Source of the DNA: Leptospirales bacterium
GTDB lineage: Bacteria; Spirochaetota; Leptospiria; Leptospirales; Leptonemataceae
Assembly: GCA_016788865.1 (NCBI GenBank)
Contig: JAEUSB010000057.1
Coordinates: forward strand, 1-64,000
DNA length: 64,000 nt
Direction of reading: 5' to 3'
The notes under the pieces are model-generated. The model was not told where the DNA came from and made no database searches. It worked only from the letters and a program-made list of their open reading frames with translations. Positions 26,231 through 34,629 of this stretch are shown here, one piece after another. How positions within the stretch are numbered: the first letter of the stretch is position 1; every line of letters starts with the position of its first letter. A program made the translations under genes and the position numbers.

Positions 26231-26464
26231 TTATTTTGCGGGGCAAGGGCAGGCTTTGTTGCACTCGATTTTTACACCCAGGCAAATTGCCATGCAGTTG
26301 TTTTTCAGAGTCCCCTGTTCGGTGCAAACATTGCCGGTTGGAAGGTCCAGGCATTGGCCACACTGTTCGCGCTTTTCCGGCGGCGTCGTGTTCGATTTGC
26401 AGAACCAGGTGCCCGTAAACGCCGTCAGAGCAGCTATCAGAAGTATGCAACGAAGTCCCTTCAC
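26231..26464 (-). CDS. Kazal-type protease-inhibitor-like lipoprotein
   Basis: A 77-aa protein with a lipoprotein signal (KGLRCILLIAALTAF..WFC; Cys22) and one compact Cys-rich domain: CGQC, PTGNVCTEQGT, NNCMAICLGVKIEC, CPC. The order C-x-PxxxVC-x3-GT-x3-NxC-x3-C matches the Kazal fold, which inhibits serine proteases in the extracellular space. The start is taken as the GTG at 26464, 8 nt after GGGA; the TTG at 26470 is an alternative. It lies 37 bp upstream of htpG on the same strand. Inhibitory activity is not proven by the fold, because the reactive-site residue varies. Confidence 0.68.
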   Translation of the reverse strand: MKGLRCILLIAALTAFTGTWFCKSNTTPPEKREQCGQCLDLPTGNVCTEQGTLKNNCMAICLGVKIECNKACPCPAK

Positions 26465-26563
26465 GCTCAATGTCCCAGGCCAGAAAAAAAGGACCGTTTT
26501 TCGCTCGGGTCAAGTCATTTTTTTGCCTTTCCGTCCCCGACTCTAGCCGTTACTTAACACAGC

Positions 26564-28852
26564 ATGCATTCCGATCCACTACTGAAAATTACCCTGGAAT
26601 TACTCAAGGAACAGTTACAAACGTCGGGCATTTCTTATTCCTCCAATGGACAATCCATTGACGTAGGACGAGTGGCCGGTGGTGGATCAATTGAGTTCTT
26701 CGGTGGCCAGCTCAAAACCGGGCTGTTTGAGAACGAGCTTTCCGCAAACGAGCGCGGTGCGATTCGGACAGCCGAGCGCCTGCTTGCGATTTTTGGAAAG
26801 GCAAGGCGGCCAGACAAAGATCCGCGCGCGATCTCGTCGAGACTCCTGGTCAAGAGTCTGTTTGAAATTGCGGTTCAGCTGGAATCCAGGTCACGATCCC
26901 TCACGCACTACGACAAGATTCTTCAATTAAATGAGAACATCCTCCTGGCAGAGGATCTTGCAGGTGTGCTGCAGGTTCTCATGGATACTGCCAGGGAAGC
27001 TCTGAATGGGACGGGCTCGTCGCTTCTGCTTGTAGACCCGCGTACCGACGAGCTCTACTTTAACGTAGTTTCGGGAGAACGCGAAGGCGATCTCAAAGAG
27101 ATTCGAATCCCACCGGGCAAGGGTGTGGCCGGAAGTGTTGTAAAGAATGCGAAACCGGAACTTATCCGGGACATGTCGAGTGACCCGCGTGCCTTTCAGG
27201 ATGTGGACGTTAAGCTCGATCAAAAGACCCGCGACCTGATTGCGGCGCCTCTCATAGCCCGAGAGCGAGTGATTGGTGTTGTTGAAGTTGTAAACAGCCA
27301 ATCAACGGGTGGCTTTACAAACGAGGACCTGGAGTTCCTGAATAACATAGCCTCCCATACATCCTTATTGATTGATAATGCAAAGAATCGCGATGATCTA
27401 ATCAAGTCGAACCATGCATTGGATCGCAAGATCTCCGAACTCAATGCTTTTAATGAAGTAAGTCGCGTACTGAACTCATCGCTCGATGCAAGCGAAATGC
27501 ATCGCGGGCTCCTGCGCACTCTGCTGAAACTCATTCGAATTGGATACGGAGCCATACTTGTCCCCGATCCAACCGGCAGACGCGTGGTCTCCGAAATTCG
27601 GATGCATTACAAGGACGGCGTCCTCGACGAGTCCACTTTGCCAATAGTTTTTGAGAATATTTCAGATATCATGATATGGATGAAGCAGAATCGCGAGCCA
27701 TTCTATCTTTCGCACAGCCAGGGAGGCGAGACGGAAGGTCTGGTCAAACGATTGATTCAGGACAATCCGGAGTGCTTTTCAGGCGATGAGACGTCAGACC
27801 TCTGGGTTCCGGTTTTCCAGAATGACAATGAGAATATTGCCTTTATTGTAGCGCTGGGAGATGCGGCGTTCCGCAGAAAACATCCATCCGATGATCTCAT
27901 GTTCTTCAAAGGAATCATGGGACTTGCGTATTCAGCCGTTCGAAACGTTGAATCGTATGCAAATGCGATTCGTTTGCAAGAACGCGAAGAAAGAATCCGT
28001 CGCGGCTTTCAACGATATGTGCCGGAGCGCGTTGTGGAAGATGTACTTACCCAGGAGGAATCGCCAAAGCCGCGTAGCCAGCGAATCAGCATTTTGTTTG
28101 GTGATATTCGGAATTTCACTCACCATGCTGAGAATCGCGAACCAGGCGAACTTCTTGAACTACTGAATGAATTCTTTGAAGAAATGGTCGAGGCCGTCAC
28201 GCGCCACGGCGGCATTGTAGATAAGTTCATGGGTGATTCGATCATGGCGCTATTTGGCGTTCCTGATCCAGGCGAGAACGATGCAAAGGGTGCACTCGCA
28301 GCTGCCCGTGACATGCTCGATAAGCTTGAGATTCTCAATCGTCGGCGTGAAGAAACGGGACGTCCCTCATTTCAAATTGGCGTCGGCGTAAATACCGGCA
28401 ATGCGATCGTCGGGAATATGGGCGCAAGACGAAGAATGGATTTTACCGCCGTCGGCGACACTGTAAACCTTGCATCGCGATTGGAGCAGCTTACCAAGAT
28501 GTATCGCGTGCGCGTACTCTTTACGGAGGACACGCTCAAGGCTGCAGGCGACGTTCTTTGCCGGGAAGTCGATCTAATCCAGGTTCGCGGACGCGTGGCC
28601 GTGACGCGAGTTTTCCAGTTGGCGGCCACGCGCGAAGAAGAAGCGTTCATCCAGAAATCAAGTGAAGTATGGCCTGAGATGCTCAAGGCGTATCGCATGC
28701 GAAATTTCTGGGATTGTTTGCAAATTCTGATTTCCCTCAAGGGAGATCCGCTGGCCGATCTTTTCCGCGAGCGTTGCGAAGGATTCGTAAAGAATCCGCC
28801 ACCTGACGACTGGGAAGGCCATTTCCACCTCGATCCTGCAACCTGGCTGTAA
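26564..28852 (+). CDS. GAF-GAF class III adenylate cyclase
   Basis: A 762-aa soluble signalling enzyme making cAMP from ATP. Residues 1-120 are a helical N-terminus. A clear GAF domain lies at about 125-275 (GTGSSLLLVD, APLIARERVIGVVEVVN), a second GAF-like domain at about 300-465, and a class III cyclase domain at about 505-690. The cyclase has metal-binding Asp514 (LFGDIRNFT) and Asp558 (MGDSIMALFG), the substrate Lys in VDKFMGD, and the transition-state Asn/Arg in VGDTVNLASRLE, so the site looks complete. About 70 residues follow the cyclase. The GAF domains may bind cyclic nucleotides or small ligands. It appears monocistronic. Confidence 0.92.
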   Translation: MHSDPLLKITLELLKEQLQTSGISYSSNGQSIDVGRVAGGGSIEFFGGQLKTGLFENELSANERGAIRTAERLLAIFGKARRPDKDPRAISSRLLVKSLFEIAVQLESRSRSLTHYDKILQLNENILLAEDLAGVLQVLMDTAREALNGTGSSLLLVDPRTDELYFNVVSGEREGDLKEIRIPPGKGVAGSVVKNAKPELIRDMSSDPRAFQDVDVKLDQKTRDLIAAPLIARERVIGVVEVVNSQSTGGFTNEDLEFLNNIASHTSLLIDNAKNRDDLIKSNHALDRKISELNAFNEVSRVLNSSLDASEMHRGLLRTLLKLIRIGYGAILVPDPTGRRVVSEIRMHYKDGVLDESTLPIVFENISDIMIWMKQNREPFYLSHSQGGETEGLVKRLIQDNPECFSGDETSDLWVPVFQNDNENIAFIVALGDAAFRRKHPSDDLMFFKGIMGLAYSAVRNVESYANAIRLQEREERIRRGFQRYVPERVVEDVLTQEESPKPRSQRISILFGDIRNFTHHAENREPGELLELLNEFFEEMVEAVTRHGGIVDKFMGDSIMALFGVPDPGENDAKGALAAARDMLDKLEILNRRREETGRPSFQIGVGVNTGNAIVGNMGARRRMDFTAVGDTVNLASRLEQLTKMYRVRVLFTEDTLKAAGDVLCREVDLIQVRGRVAVTRVFQLAATREEEAFIQKSSEVWPEMLKAYRMRNFWDCLQILISLKGDPLADLFRERCEGFVKNPPPDDWEGHFHLDPATWL

Positions 28853-28923
28853 TCTGGTTTAAGCCACGCTCAACTCCTGACCGGGGTATCGCAATGAGAC
28901 ATAATCCGGGCGAGGGGCTGTCA

Positions 28924-28966
28924 AGTAAACTATTGACACCAAAACAGTTTACTAGAAACCAGGCGC
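28924..28966 (+). promoter_or_regulatory. Candidate TetR operator and promoter before the export operon
   Basis: A perfect 8-bp inverted repeat, AGTAAACT (28924-28931) and AGTTTACT (28946-28953), spans a 14-bp spacer that contains a consensus -35 box TTGACA (28933-28938). No good -10 hexamer is seen at 17 bp, and the ATG at 28967 follows closely. The operon ends with its own TetR gene, which fits autorepression at this site. Confidence 0.5.
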
Positions 28967-29767
28967 ATGCAACTCTCGTCGATCCTGGCAAAGATTCGAA
29001 GTCTCGGCTATCGAGCCCTGCCGCTGTTGCTTTTACCGGTTGGGCTTTTGGTCTTCCTGCTCTCGCGCGGGTGCAACGATTCCCCGCACTTCGTCGTGAA
29101 GCGCGGCGACATCACTGAATCGGTCTACGGCTTAGCCACTGTGCGCGCCAATCGAGTGTTTAATTTGCGGCTCGGTGTCCCGGCTAGAATTCGCAAGGTT
29201 CACGTTAACCAGGGCGATGAGGTCAATGCTGGCTCGCCTCTCATAGAGTTCGATGAACTGGCGGCTGTGCGTTCCCCAATACGGGGTGTCGTAACGTCCT
29301 TGAACTACCACGTAGATGAAATCACCTTTCCGCAGCTCAGTGTGCTCACCGTAACAGACTTTGGTGATCGGCATCTGGTGGTCTCGCTTGAGGAGCAAGG
29401 TGCCCTGAAAATCCGACGAGGCCAGAAGGCACGTGTTAGCTTTGAAGGGCTACGCGACGTAAAGCCGGAATGCAATGTTAAAGGTATCTATCCGGAAGAC
29501 GGCCAGTTCCAGGTACGCGTTCAGTGCAATGAGTTACCCTTACAGATTCTTCCGGGAATGACGGCGGATGTATTGATCGAAGTGGCGAACAAAACAGGCG
29601 TGTTGTTGGTTCCGGTGGCTGCGCTACGGGAGAATCGTCTAAGCCGGCGTAGAGGTGCAGACTACAAAGAGATCGAAGTAAAGACGGGTTCGCATGGTGA
29701 TGAAATGGTCGAGATCTTGTCGGGCGATCTACAGGAGGGGGACAGGGTTACCCTGCCCCGGATTTAA
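28967..29767 (+). CDS. HlyD/MacA-like periplasmic adaptor (membrane fusion protein)
   Basis: A short (266 aa) membrane-fusion protein: an N-terminal TM anchor (about residues 15-32), then a barrel-sandwich/lipoyl-like domain (VKRGDITESVYG..., RKVHVNQGDEVNAGSPLIEFDE, RSPIRGVVTSL) and a beta-barrel domain ending VEILSGDLQEGDRV. It lacks the long coiled-coil hairpin of full-length HlyD. Such adaptors connect a MacB-like pump to the outer membrane or deliver substrate. Its stop codon overlaps the permease ATG as TAATG. Confidence 0.85.
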   Translation: MQLSSILAKIRSLGYRALPLLLLPVGLLVFLLSRGCNDSPHFVVKRGDITESVYGLATVRANRVFNLRLGVPARIRKVHVNQGDEVNAGSPLIEFDELAAVRSPIRGVVTSLNYHVDEITFPQLSVLTVTDFGDRHLVVSLEEQGALKIRRGQKARVSFEGLRDVKPECNVKGIYPEDGQFQVRVQCNELPLQILPGMTADVLIEVANKTGVLLVPVAALRENRLSRRRGADYKEIEVKTGSHGDEMVEILSGDLQEGDRVTLPRI

Positions 29768-31014
29768 TGCTCAAAATTGCGCTACGCCAGATGATGGCCC
29801 GCAAGCGCCAGACTGCCCTGACGTTACTCGGCATTGTTTTTGGCGCCACAGCCTATATTGTCATGTCAGGGATTCTGCTGGGGTTTCGAGCGTATCTAAT
29901 TGAGCAGCTGATCAACAACGATTCCCACGTTCGTATTCAGGCTAAGAGTCAGATCATCCTCCCGCATTCTCTGGATGAATGGCTATTGAAGAAGGACGAA
30001 CAGGTGCTCTGGATTGTTCCCCCTTCCGGCAGACGTGACCATGCCCGGATTGAAAATCCTGGCGAATGGTACAGGCGACTCGATCGTGACCCTGCAGTTG
30101 AAGCCTGGTCCGGCCAGCTCGTCGCGAGAACCATTTTTCGACGTGGCAACATTCTCGAGGCAGGTCGCCTGATTGGAGTAATGCCTGCGCGGCAGGCCCG
30201 TGTTACTACGATTAGCCAGCAGATGATTTCCGGAGAATTCAGGGACATTGGTGAAAGTGGCAACCGGCTGATCATGGGCGATGGCTTACGATTACTGCTC
30301 GGTGCGCGGGTTTCAGAGACGGTGTTTGTAAGCGTTGGTCGGGGTGAGCCTGTGGCGTTTAAGATTGTTGGTGTCTTTCAGACGGGCAATCGCGCCGTCG
30401 ATGAAAGCACCTGCTACGCATATCTCAGTGACGTACAACGATTGAATCATACTCCCGGTGTGATTTCCGATATTGCTGTGCGTCTCCATGACGTGGCACT
30501 TTCTAATCCGCGCAGTGAGGCCTGGAGAAATCTTTCGAGCGAGAATGTCCGCAGCTGGGAAGAGACAAATGCAACTTTCTTCTCCATATTCAAGCTTCAG
30601 GACGCAATTCGCTATTCCATGACCATTGCAATTCTTGTGGTCGCAGGATTCGGGATTTACAACATCCTGAACATAGTAATCAGCCAGAAGAAACGTGAAA
30701 TTGCGATTCTCCGATCGATTGGATTTGAATCTCGCGACATTGTCGTGATCTTCTTGATCCAGGGATTGATCCTTGGTGTGGCCGGGGGCTTGCTCGGTAT
30801 GCTGCTTGGATATATTGTCTGTACCCGCCTTGAAACGCTAAATTTCTCCAATCCGCTCATGCAAACAAAGAGCGGCAAGATGATGGTTTCTTATACCTGG
30901 TCGATCTACGGGCAGGCATATCTCCTGGCATTCCTGTCCACGCTCTTTGCCAGCGTCCTTCCGGCGCGGGCTGCGGGCGGACTGGCTCCCATTGAAATTA
31001 TCAGGGGGGAATAA
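29767..31014 (+). CDS. MacB/FtsX-type ABC export permease
   Basis: A 415-aa inner-membrane permease with an N-terminal TM helix (about 15-40), a large periplasmic MacB-like domain (about 45-275) and three C-terminal TM helices, including the FtsX core SQKKREIAILRSIGFESRDIV (about residue 305). It should form a dimer driven by the ATPase encoded next. The TAATG overlaps at both ends show tight coupling with adaptor and ATPase. The transported compound is unknown; antibiotics, lipopeptides or lipoproteins are typical for this class. Confidence 0.92.
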   Translation: MLKIALRQMMARKRQTALTLLGIVFGATAYIVMSGILLGFRAYLIEQLINNDSHVRIQAKSQIILPHSLDEWLLKKDEQVLWIVPPSGRRDHARIENPGEWYRRLDRDPAVEAWSGQLVARTIFRRGNILEAGRLIGVMPARQARVTTISQQMISGEFRDIGESGNRLIMGDGLRLLLGARVSETVFVSVGRGEPVAFKIVGVFQTGNRAVDESTCYAYLSDVQRLNHTPGVISDIAVRLHDVALSNPRSEAWRNLSSENVRSWEETNATFFSIFKLQDAIRYSMTIAILVVAGFGIYNILNIVISQKKREIAILRSIGFESRDIVVIFLIQGLILGVAGGLLGMLLGYIVCTRLETLNFSNPLMQTKSGKMMVSYTWSIYGQAYLLAFLSTLFASVLPARAAGGLAPIEIIRGE

Positions 31015-31670
31015 TGAAACTCCGGGTAAAAGATCTTTGCAAGAGTTTTGGAAGTCCACCCACAGATGTAATTCGCGATGTTTCATTTGAGGTCGGCGGC
31101 GGTGAGTTCATGTCGCTGACCGGCAAGTCCGGCTCGGGCAAGAGTACGCTTCTATACATGATCAGCACACTCGATCATCCGACTTCTGGCTCAGTCGAGA
31201 TCGACGGTGTTGATGTTACAAAGCTCACGCAGAAAGAATTGCATCGATTCCGAAATCGACACATGGGTTTCATCTTTCAGTTTCACTACCTTTTGCCCGA
31301 ATTCACTGTACTCGAAAACGTTTTGATGCCTGCGGTGAAGGCACGTGAGGAAGCGCAGCGGATTGGCCGGGCTCGAGACTTGATCGCTCAGTTTGACCTG
31401 AGTGAGAAGCTAAACCATTTGCCCGGACAACTTTCCGGCGGTCAGCAACAGCGCGTTGCAATTGCCCGTGCATTGCTAATGGAACCCGATTTTGTTTTTG
31501 CAGATGAACCAACCGGAGCCCTGGACTCCGTGAATGGTAAGATCGTAATGGATATCTTTGAAAGGATCAGCAAAGAGAAGACAACCGTGATCTATGTGAC
31601 ACATGATAGTGAGTTTGCCGAGAAAGCCAGGCGTAAGATTCGACTAAAGGATGGGAGAATCGTTCGTTGA
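31014..31670 (+). CDS. MacB/LolD-type ABC ATPase
   Basis: A 218-aa intact ATPase: Walker A GKSGSGKST (residues 39-47), Q-loop GFIFQF, signature LSGGQQQR, Walker B FVFADEPTGALDS and H-loop VTHDSE. It powers the permease encoded upstream (TAATG overlap). Its stop overlaps the TTG start of the TetR gene. It is the natural comparison for the broken ATPase at 16838-17333. Confidence 0.95.
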   Translation: MKLRVKDLCKSFGSPPTDVIRDVSFEVGGGEFMSLTGKSGSGKSTLLYMISTLDHPTSGSVEIDGVDVTKLTQKELHRFRNRHMGFIFQFHYLLPEFTVLENVLMPAVKAREEAQRIGRARDLIAQFDLSEKLNHLPGQLSGGQQQRVAIARALLMEPDFVFADEPTGALDSVNGKIVMDIFERISKEKTTVIYVTHDSEFAEKARRKIRLKDGRIVR

Positions 31671-32272
31671 AGGCGGAGATCCTGGAGCTCGTAAAGCCAA
31701 CAATTCTAACACGGGGATTTGCAAAGCTGACCTCGGATGAGATTGCGAGGATTGCCGGCGTAAGTAAACGCACGCTGTATCGCTATTTCAGATCCAAGGA
31801 AGAAATTGTCCTTGAGATTACGGCCGATCTGAGGACCTCCATCCAGGCGATGTTTGATGCCGAGCTAAATGATCGTTCGCGTGAACCACTCGATCGGCTA
31901 CGGAGAATTGTGGAGCAAATGGCGGTAACTGTGAATACACTGGCACCGCAGTTTTTGCTCGATATTGAGAAGCAGATGCCCCTCGAATTCAAGAAGATCG
32001 TTGCATTTCGCGAAGCCAGGCTGCGCACCCTCGCCCAACTTCTTCACGAAGGCCAGCAGACGGGTTCGGTGCGAAAGGATCTCGATCCGCCCCTTTCGAT
32101 CGAAATTCTACTCGCTGCGGTCAACGGGGTGCTTCGGCCGTCGTTTCTGGCATCTATCCGGCATGATTTTAAGTCCAGTTTTGAGGCCCTCTTTGATCAA
32201 TTTCTATACGGGATTGTCCTCCGGCCGCAGGGTTTGAGGGTGGCCGGTCGTTCCGGCCTGACTTCCGGCTGA
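31667..32272 (+). CDS. TetR-family repressor of the export operon
   Basis: A 201-aa regulator with an N-terminal helix-turn-helix (about residues 20-45; DEIARIAGVSKRTLYRYF) and a helical ligand-binding domain. It starts at a TTG that overlaps the ATPase TGA by 4 bp, so it is the last gene of the four-gene export operon. The palindrome at 28924-28953 in front of the operon is the obvious candidate operator, giving a substrate-inducible, self-repressed pump. The ligand is unknown. Confidence 0.9.
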   Translation: MKAEILELVKPTILTRGFAKLTSDEIARIAGVSKRTLYRYFRSKEEIVLEITADLRTSIQAMFDAELNDRSREPLDRLRRIVEQMAVTVNTLAPQFLLDIEKQMPLEFKKIVAFREARLRTLAQLLHEGQQTGSVRKDLDPPLSIEILLAAVNGVLRPSFLASIRHDFKSSFEALFDQFLYGIVLRPQGLRVAGRSGLTSG

Positions 32273-32342
32273 GCGACGTAAAGTTCTAGAATTCATGTTG
32301 ATTTCCTGACGATCCGTCCACAATGGGGTTCCAGGATTCACC

Positions 32343-32849
32343 ATGAAAAAGATTAACGTAGAACAAACCTTTGAACATTCACTTCCAACGCTCTTGCGCG
32401 CGCGCGAGGAACGTTACAAGCACCTGGACAAGTTTCCAGAGCTAAAGAATGTTCAGGTAGTCAGTGAATCCCGCGAAGGTCATATACTGAAGCAGGTTCG
32501 GAATATTTCGCTTGCAGATGCAATGCCAGCGGTGCTCCAAACTGTGCTCCCGGCGGGCGCCAACGTCCTGGTGGAAGAATCAGAGTTTGATGATACAACC
32601 AATACGCATACGTTCAAAGTAACTCCCGGAGGCGGACTCGATAACATCTTTGCTGTGAAGGGTGTTTCCAAGTACTTTGCAAAAGGTAACCAATCGGCGC
32701 GGACCTACGATATCGAAATTACAAGTAAAGTACTGTTCGTCGGTGGTGTTGTAGAATCGGCCATTGGCGACGTTTACAAACACAACCTGGATAAAGATAA
32801 ACTTTCAATTGAAAACTTTATCAAAGTCCTGGGGGAGAATCCGTCCTGA
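32343..32849 (+). CDS. DUF2505 protein (START/SRPBCC-like fold)
   Basis: A 168-aa cytoplasmic protein whose opening (MKKINVEQTFEHSLPTLLRA) and pattern of strands plus a final long helix match DUF2505, a family related to START/Bet v 1-like hydrophobic-ligand binding folds. The function is not known. A ribosome site AGGA lies 6 nt before the ATG. Its stop TGA overlaps the CTG that appears to start argB, so the two are coupled, though no metabolic link is evident. Confidence 0.75.
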   Translation: MKKINVEQTFEHSLPTLLRAREERYKHLDKFPELKNVQVVSESREGHILKQVRNISLADAMPAVLQTVLPAGANVLVEESEFDDTTNTHTFKVTPGGGLDNIFAVKGVSKYFAKGNQSARTYDIEITSKVLFVGGVVESAIGDVYKHNLDKDKLSIENFIKVLGENPS

Positions 32850-33700
32850 CTCCGGAAACGGACAAGGAACAGCGAGCTCGAATCCTACTTGAGTCCCTGC
32901 CCTATATTCGCAGGTTCTCTGGCAAGACTGTAGTCATCAAATACGGCGGAGCTGCGCTGGATAACCAGGAGTCGTTGCGCGAACAATTCGCGGAAGACCT
33001 GGTCCTCCTGCACTATGTGGGAGTCAGGCCCGTTATCATTCATGGCGGCGGGCCACGCATCAATTCGCTCCTTGGACAAATGGGAATTCAATCCAAATTC
33101 CAGGGGGGCGTACGCGTAACGGACGATGCAACCATGGAAGCGGTGGAGATGGTCCTGTCCGCCAGCATCAATAAAGAAATCGTTTCACTCATAGATAAGA
33201 AAGGCGGCCGCGCGGTTGGAATTTCCGGGCGCGATGGCAAGCTTGCAAGCGCAACCCCTGCTTCGGCAGAACTGGGTCGTGTGGGCCAGGTGAGAAAGGA
33301 AAATATTGATCCATCGATTATTAACACATTTTTGCAAAGTGGCTACATTCCCGTAATCGCGCCCGTCGCGGCGGGCCCTGGACTTCAGAGTTTGAACGTG
33401 AATGCAGATACAATGGCCGGAGCAATAGCTGCAGCGCTTGGTGCAGAGAAGTTCATGTTGCTAACAGACACGCCGGGTGTCTTGCAGAATGGAGTCACCA
33501 AGCAAAGGTTAGGCGCTCCCGAGGCGCGAGCCATGATCGCAAGCGGCGAGATTTCCGGTGGAATGATTCCAAAGGTCGAATGCTGCCTGACCGCGTTCGA
33601 AGAGGGTGTTAAACAAATCCATATTATTGACGGGCGTGTCCCCCATGCAATCTTACTTGAGATCTTTACCCACGAAGGCGTGGGAACAATGATAGAATGA
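32846..33700 (+). CDS. argB: Acetylglutamate kinase (arginine biosynthesis), apparent CTG start
   Basis: Phosphorylates N-acetyl-L-glutamate with ATP, the second step of arginine synthesis, in the cytoplasm. The 284-aa reading includes the indispensable VVIKYGGAAL (Lys32), HGGGPRIN, NADTMAGAIAAALGAEK, LTDTPGV and GGMIPKVE. The first in-frame ATG/GTG/TTG is a TTG at 32975, which would remove the KYGG nucleotide-binding loop, so translation must begin earlier. The only sensible candidate is CTG at 32846, 8 nt after GGGGGAG and overlapping the DUF2505 stop as CTGA. No arginine-sensing N-terminal helix extension is evident. Confidence 0.9.
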   Translation: MTPETDKEQRARILLESLPYIRRFSGKTVVIKYGGAALDNQESLREQFAEDLVLLHYVGVRPVIIHGGGPRINSLLGQMGIQSKFQGGVRVTDDATMEAVEMVLSASINKEIVSLIDKKGGRAVGISGRDGKLASATPASAELGRVGQVRKENIDPSIINTFLQSGYIPVIAPVAAGPGLQSLNVNADTMAGAIAAALGAEKFMLLTDTPGVLQNGVTKQRLGAPEARAMIASGEISGGMIPKVECCLTAFEEGVKQIHIIDGRVPHAILLEIFTHEGVGTMIE

Positions 33701-33707
33701 GGAATTT

Positions 33708-34250
33708 ATGACTGAAGTTGAAAAGAAGATTAAAGACGTTGTGCGATCGGTGCCGGATTGGCCGGAGAAGGGTGTTATGTTCCGGGACATTACTCCCATT
33801 TTTCAGCACCACGATGTATTGCATGCGGTATTTGAGGCATTCACGGCGCGCTATCGCGAAATGAAGATCGATGTAATCGCAGGAGTGGATGCGCGCGGGT
33901 TTCTCCTGGGCGTAACAATTGCCTACCAATTGAAGATTCCATTCGTGCCGATTCGTAAGAAGGGCAAACTGCCCTGGAAAACGATTTCCGAAGAGTATGC
34001 GCTCGAATACGGAACGGCAGCCGTTCAGGTGCATGAAGACGCTTGCAAGAAGGGTGATCGTGTAGTTATTTTTGACGATTTGATTGCAACCGGCGGAACA
34101 ATGATCGCTGCTGCGAATCTGATTCGCCGCCTGGGCGGCGAAGTTCTCGAGGCAGCGGCTATCATCGATTTGCCTGATTTGCATGGAAGCGAGAAGATCA
34201 AGAAGGCAAACATCCCGGTATACGCACTCTCCACATACGGAGGACATTGA
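33708..34250 (+). CDS. apt: Adenine phosphoribosyltransferase
   Basis: A 180-aa purine-salvage enzyme converting adenine and PRPP to AMP. It has the characteristic start (VPDWPEKGVMFRDITPIF), DARGFLLG and the PRPP-binding motif VVIFDDLIATGGT near residue 118. The length is typical for Apt. GAGGA lies shortly before the ATG, 7 bp after argB. The next gene begins 4 bp after its stop. Confidence 0.95.
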   Translation: MTEVEKKIKDVVRSVPDWPEKGVMFRDITPIFQHHDVLHAVFEAFTARYREMKIDVIAGVDARGFLLGVTIAYQLKIPFVPIRKKGKLPWKTISEEYALEYGTAAVQVHEDACKKGDRVVIFDDLIATGGTMIAAANLIRRLGGEVLEAAAIIDLPDLHGSEKIKKANIPVYALSTYGGH

Positions 34251-34254
34251 GCAA

Positions 34255-34629
34255 TTGTCGCGCATCGTAGCCGGTTGCGCGATTCTATTGCTTCCCGCGC
34301 TACTGTTCGGGCGGGTTCCAACATACTCTGAAGTAGAAAAGAAGCTTCCGGAACTCTGGAAGGCCCGCTACCCGGTTGCTGCGGAACGTTTCCTGGCGGA
34401 TCCACTGAAGCGTGGAATTCTTGTGGCGGAAACCACGGCAGGAACCATCTATTACTATAATTTTAAGACAATCGTCCCATTGCCATATCGCGATGGTGAG
34501 GAAGTAAAGTACAAAGGTTCGCGGACAATTGAGCTCTGGGTTCAGTTTTCGCCTAACGGCCAGAAATACGATTTGAATCTAGAGCGAATCGATCGCCTGC
34601 CCGGTGCAGGCAAGAGGTGGGTAAAATGA
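34255..34629 (+). CDS. Small secreted protein of unknown function
   Basis: A 124-aa protein read from a TTG at 34255, about 10 nt after a GGAGG that lies inside the end of apt. It opens with a signal peptide (SRIVAGCAILLLPALLFG) and has a mature part of about 105 residues rich in charged residues and beta-like pattern (GTIYYYNFKTIVPLPY; TIELWVQFSPNGQKYDLNLERI). I know no family. Its TGA overlaps the ATG of the pyrophosphorylase gene as ATGA. A position between apt and the UDP-glucose gene gives no clear hint of function. Confidence 0.62.
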   Translation: MSRIVAGCAILLLPALLFGRVPTYSEVEKKLPELWKARYPVAAERFLADPLKRGILVAETTAGTIYYYNFKTIVPLPYRDGEEVKYKGSRTIELWVQFSPNGQKYDLNLERIDRLPGAGKRWVK

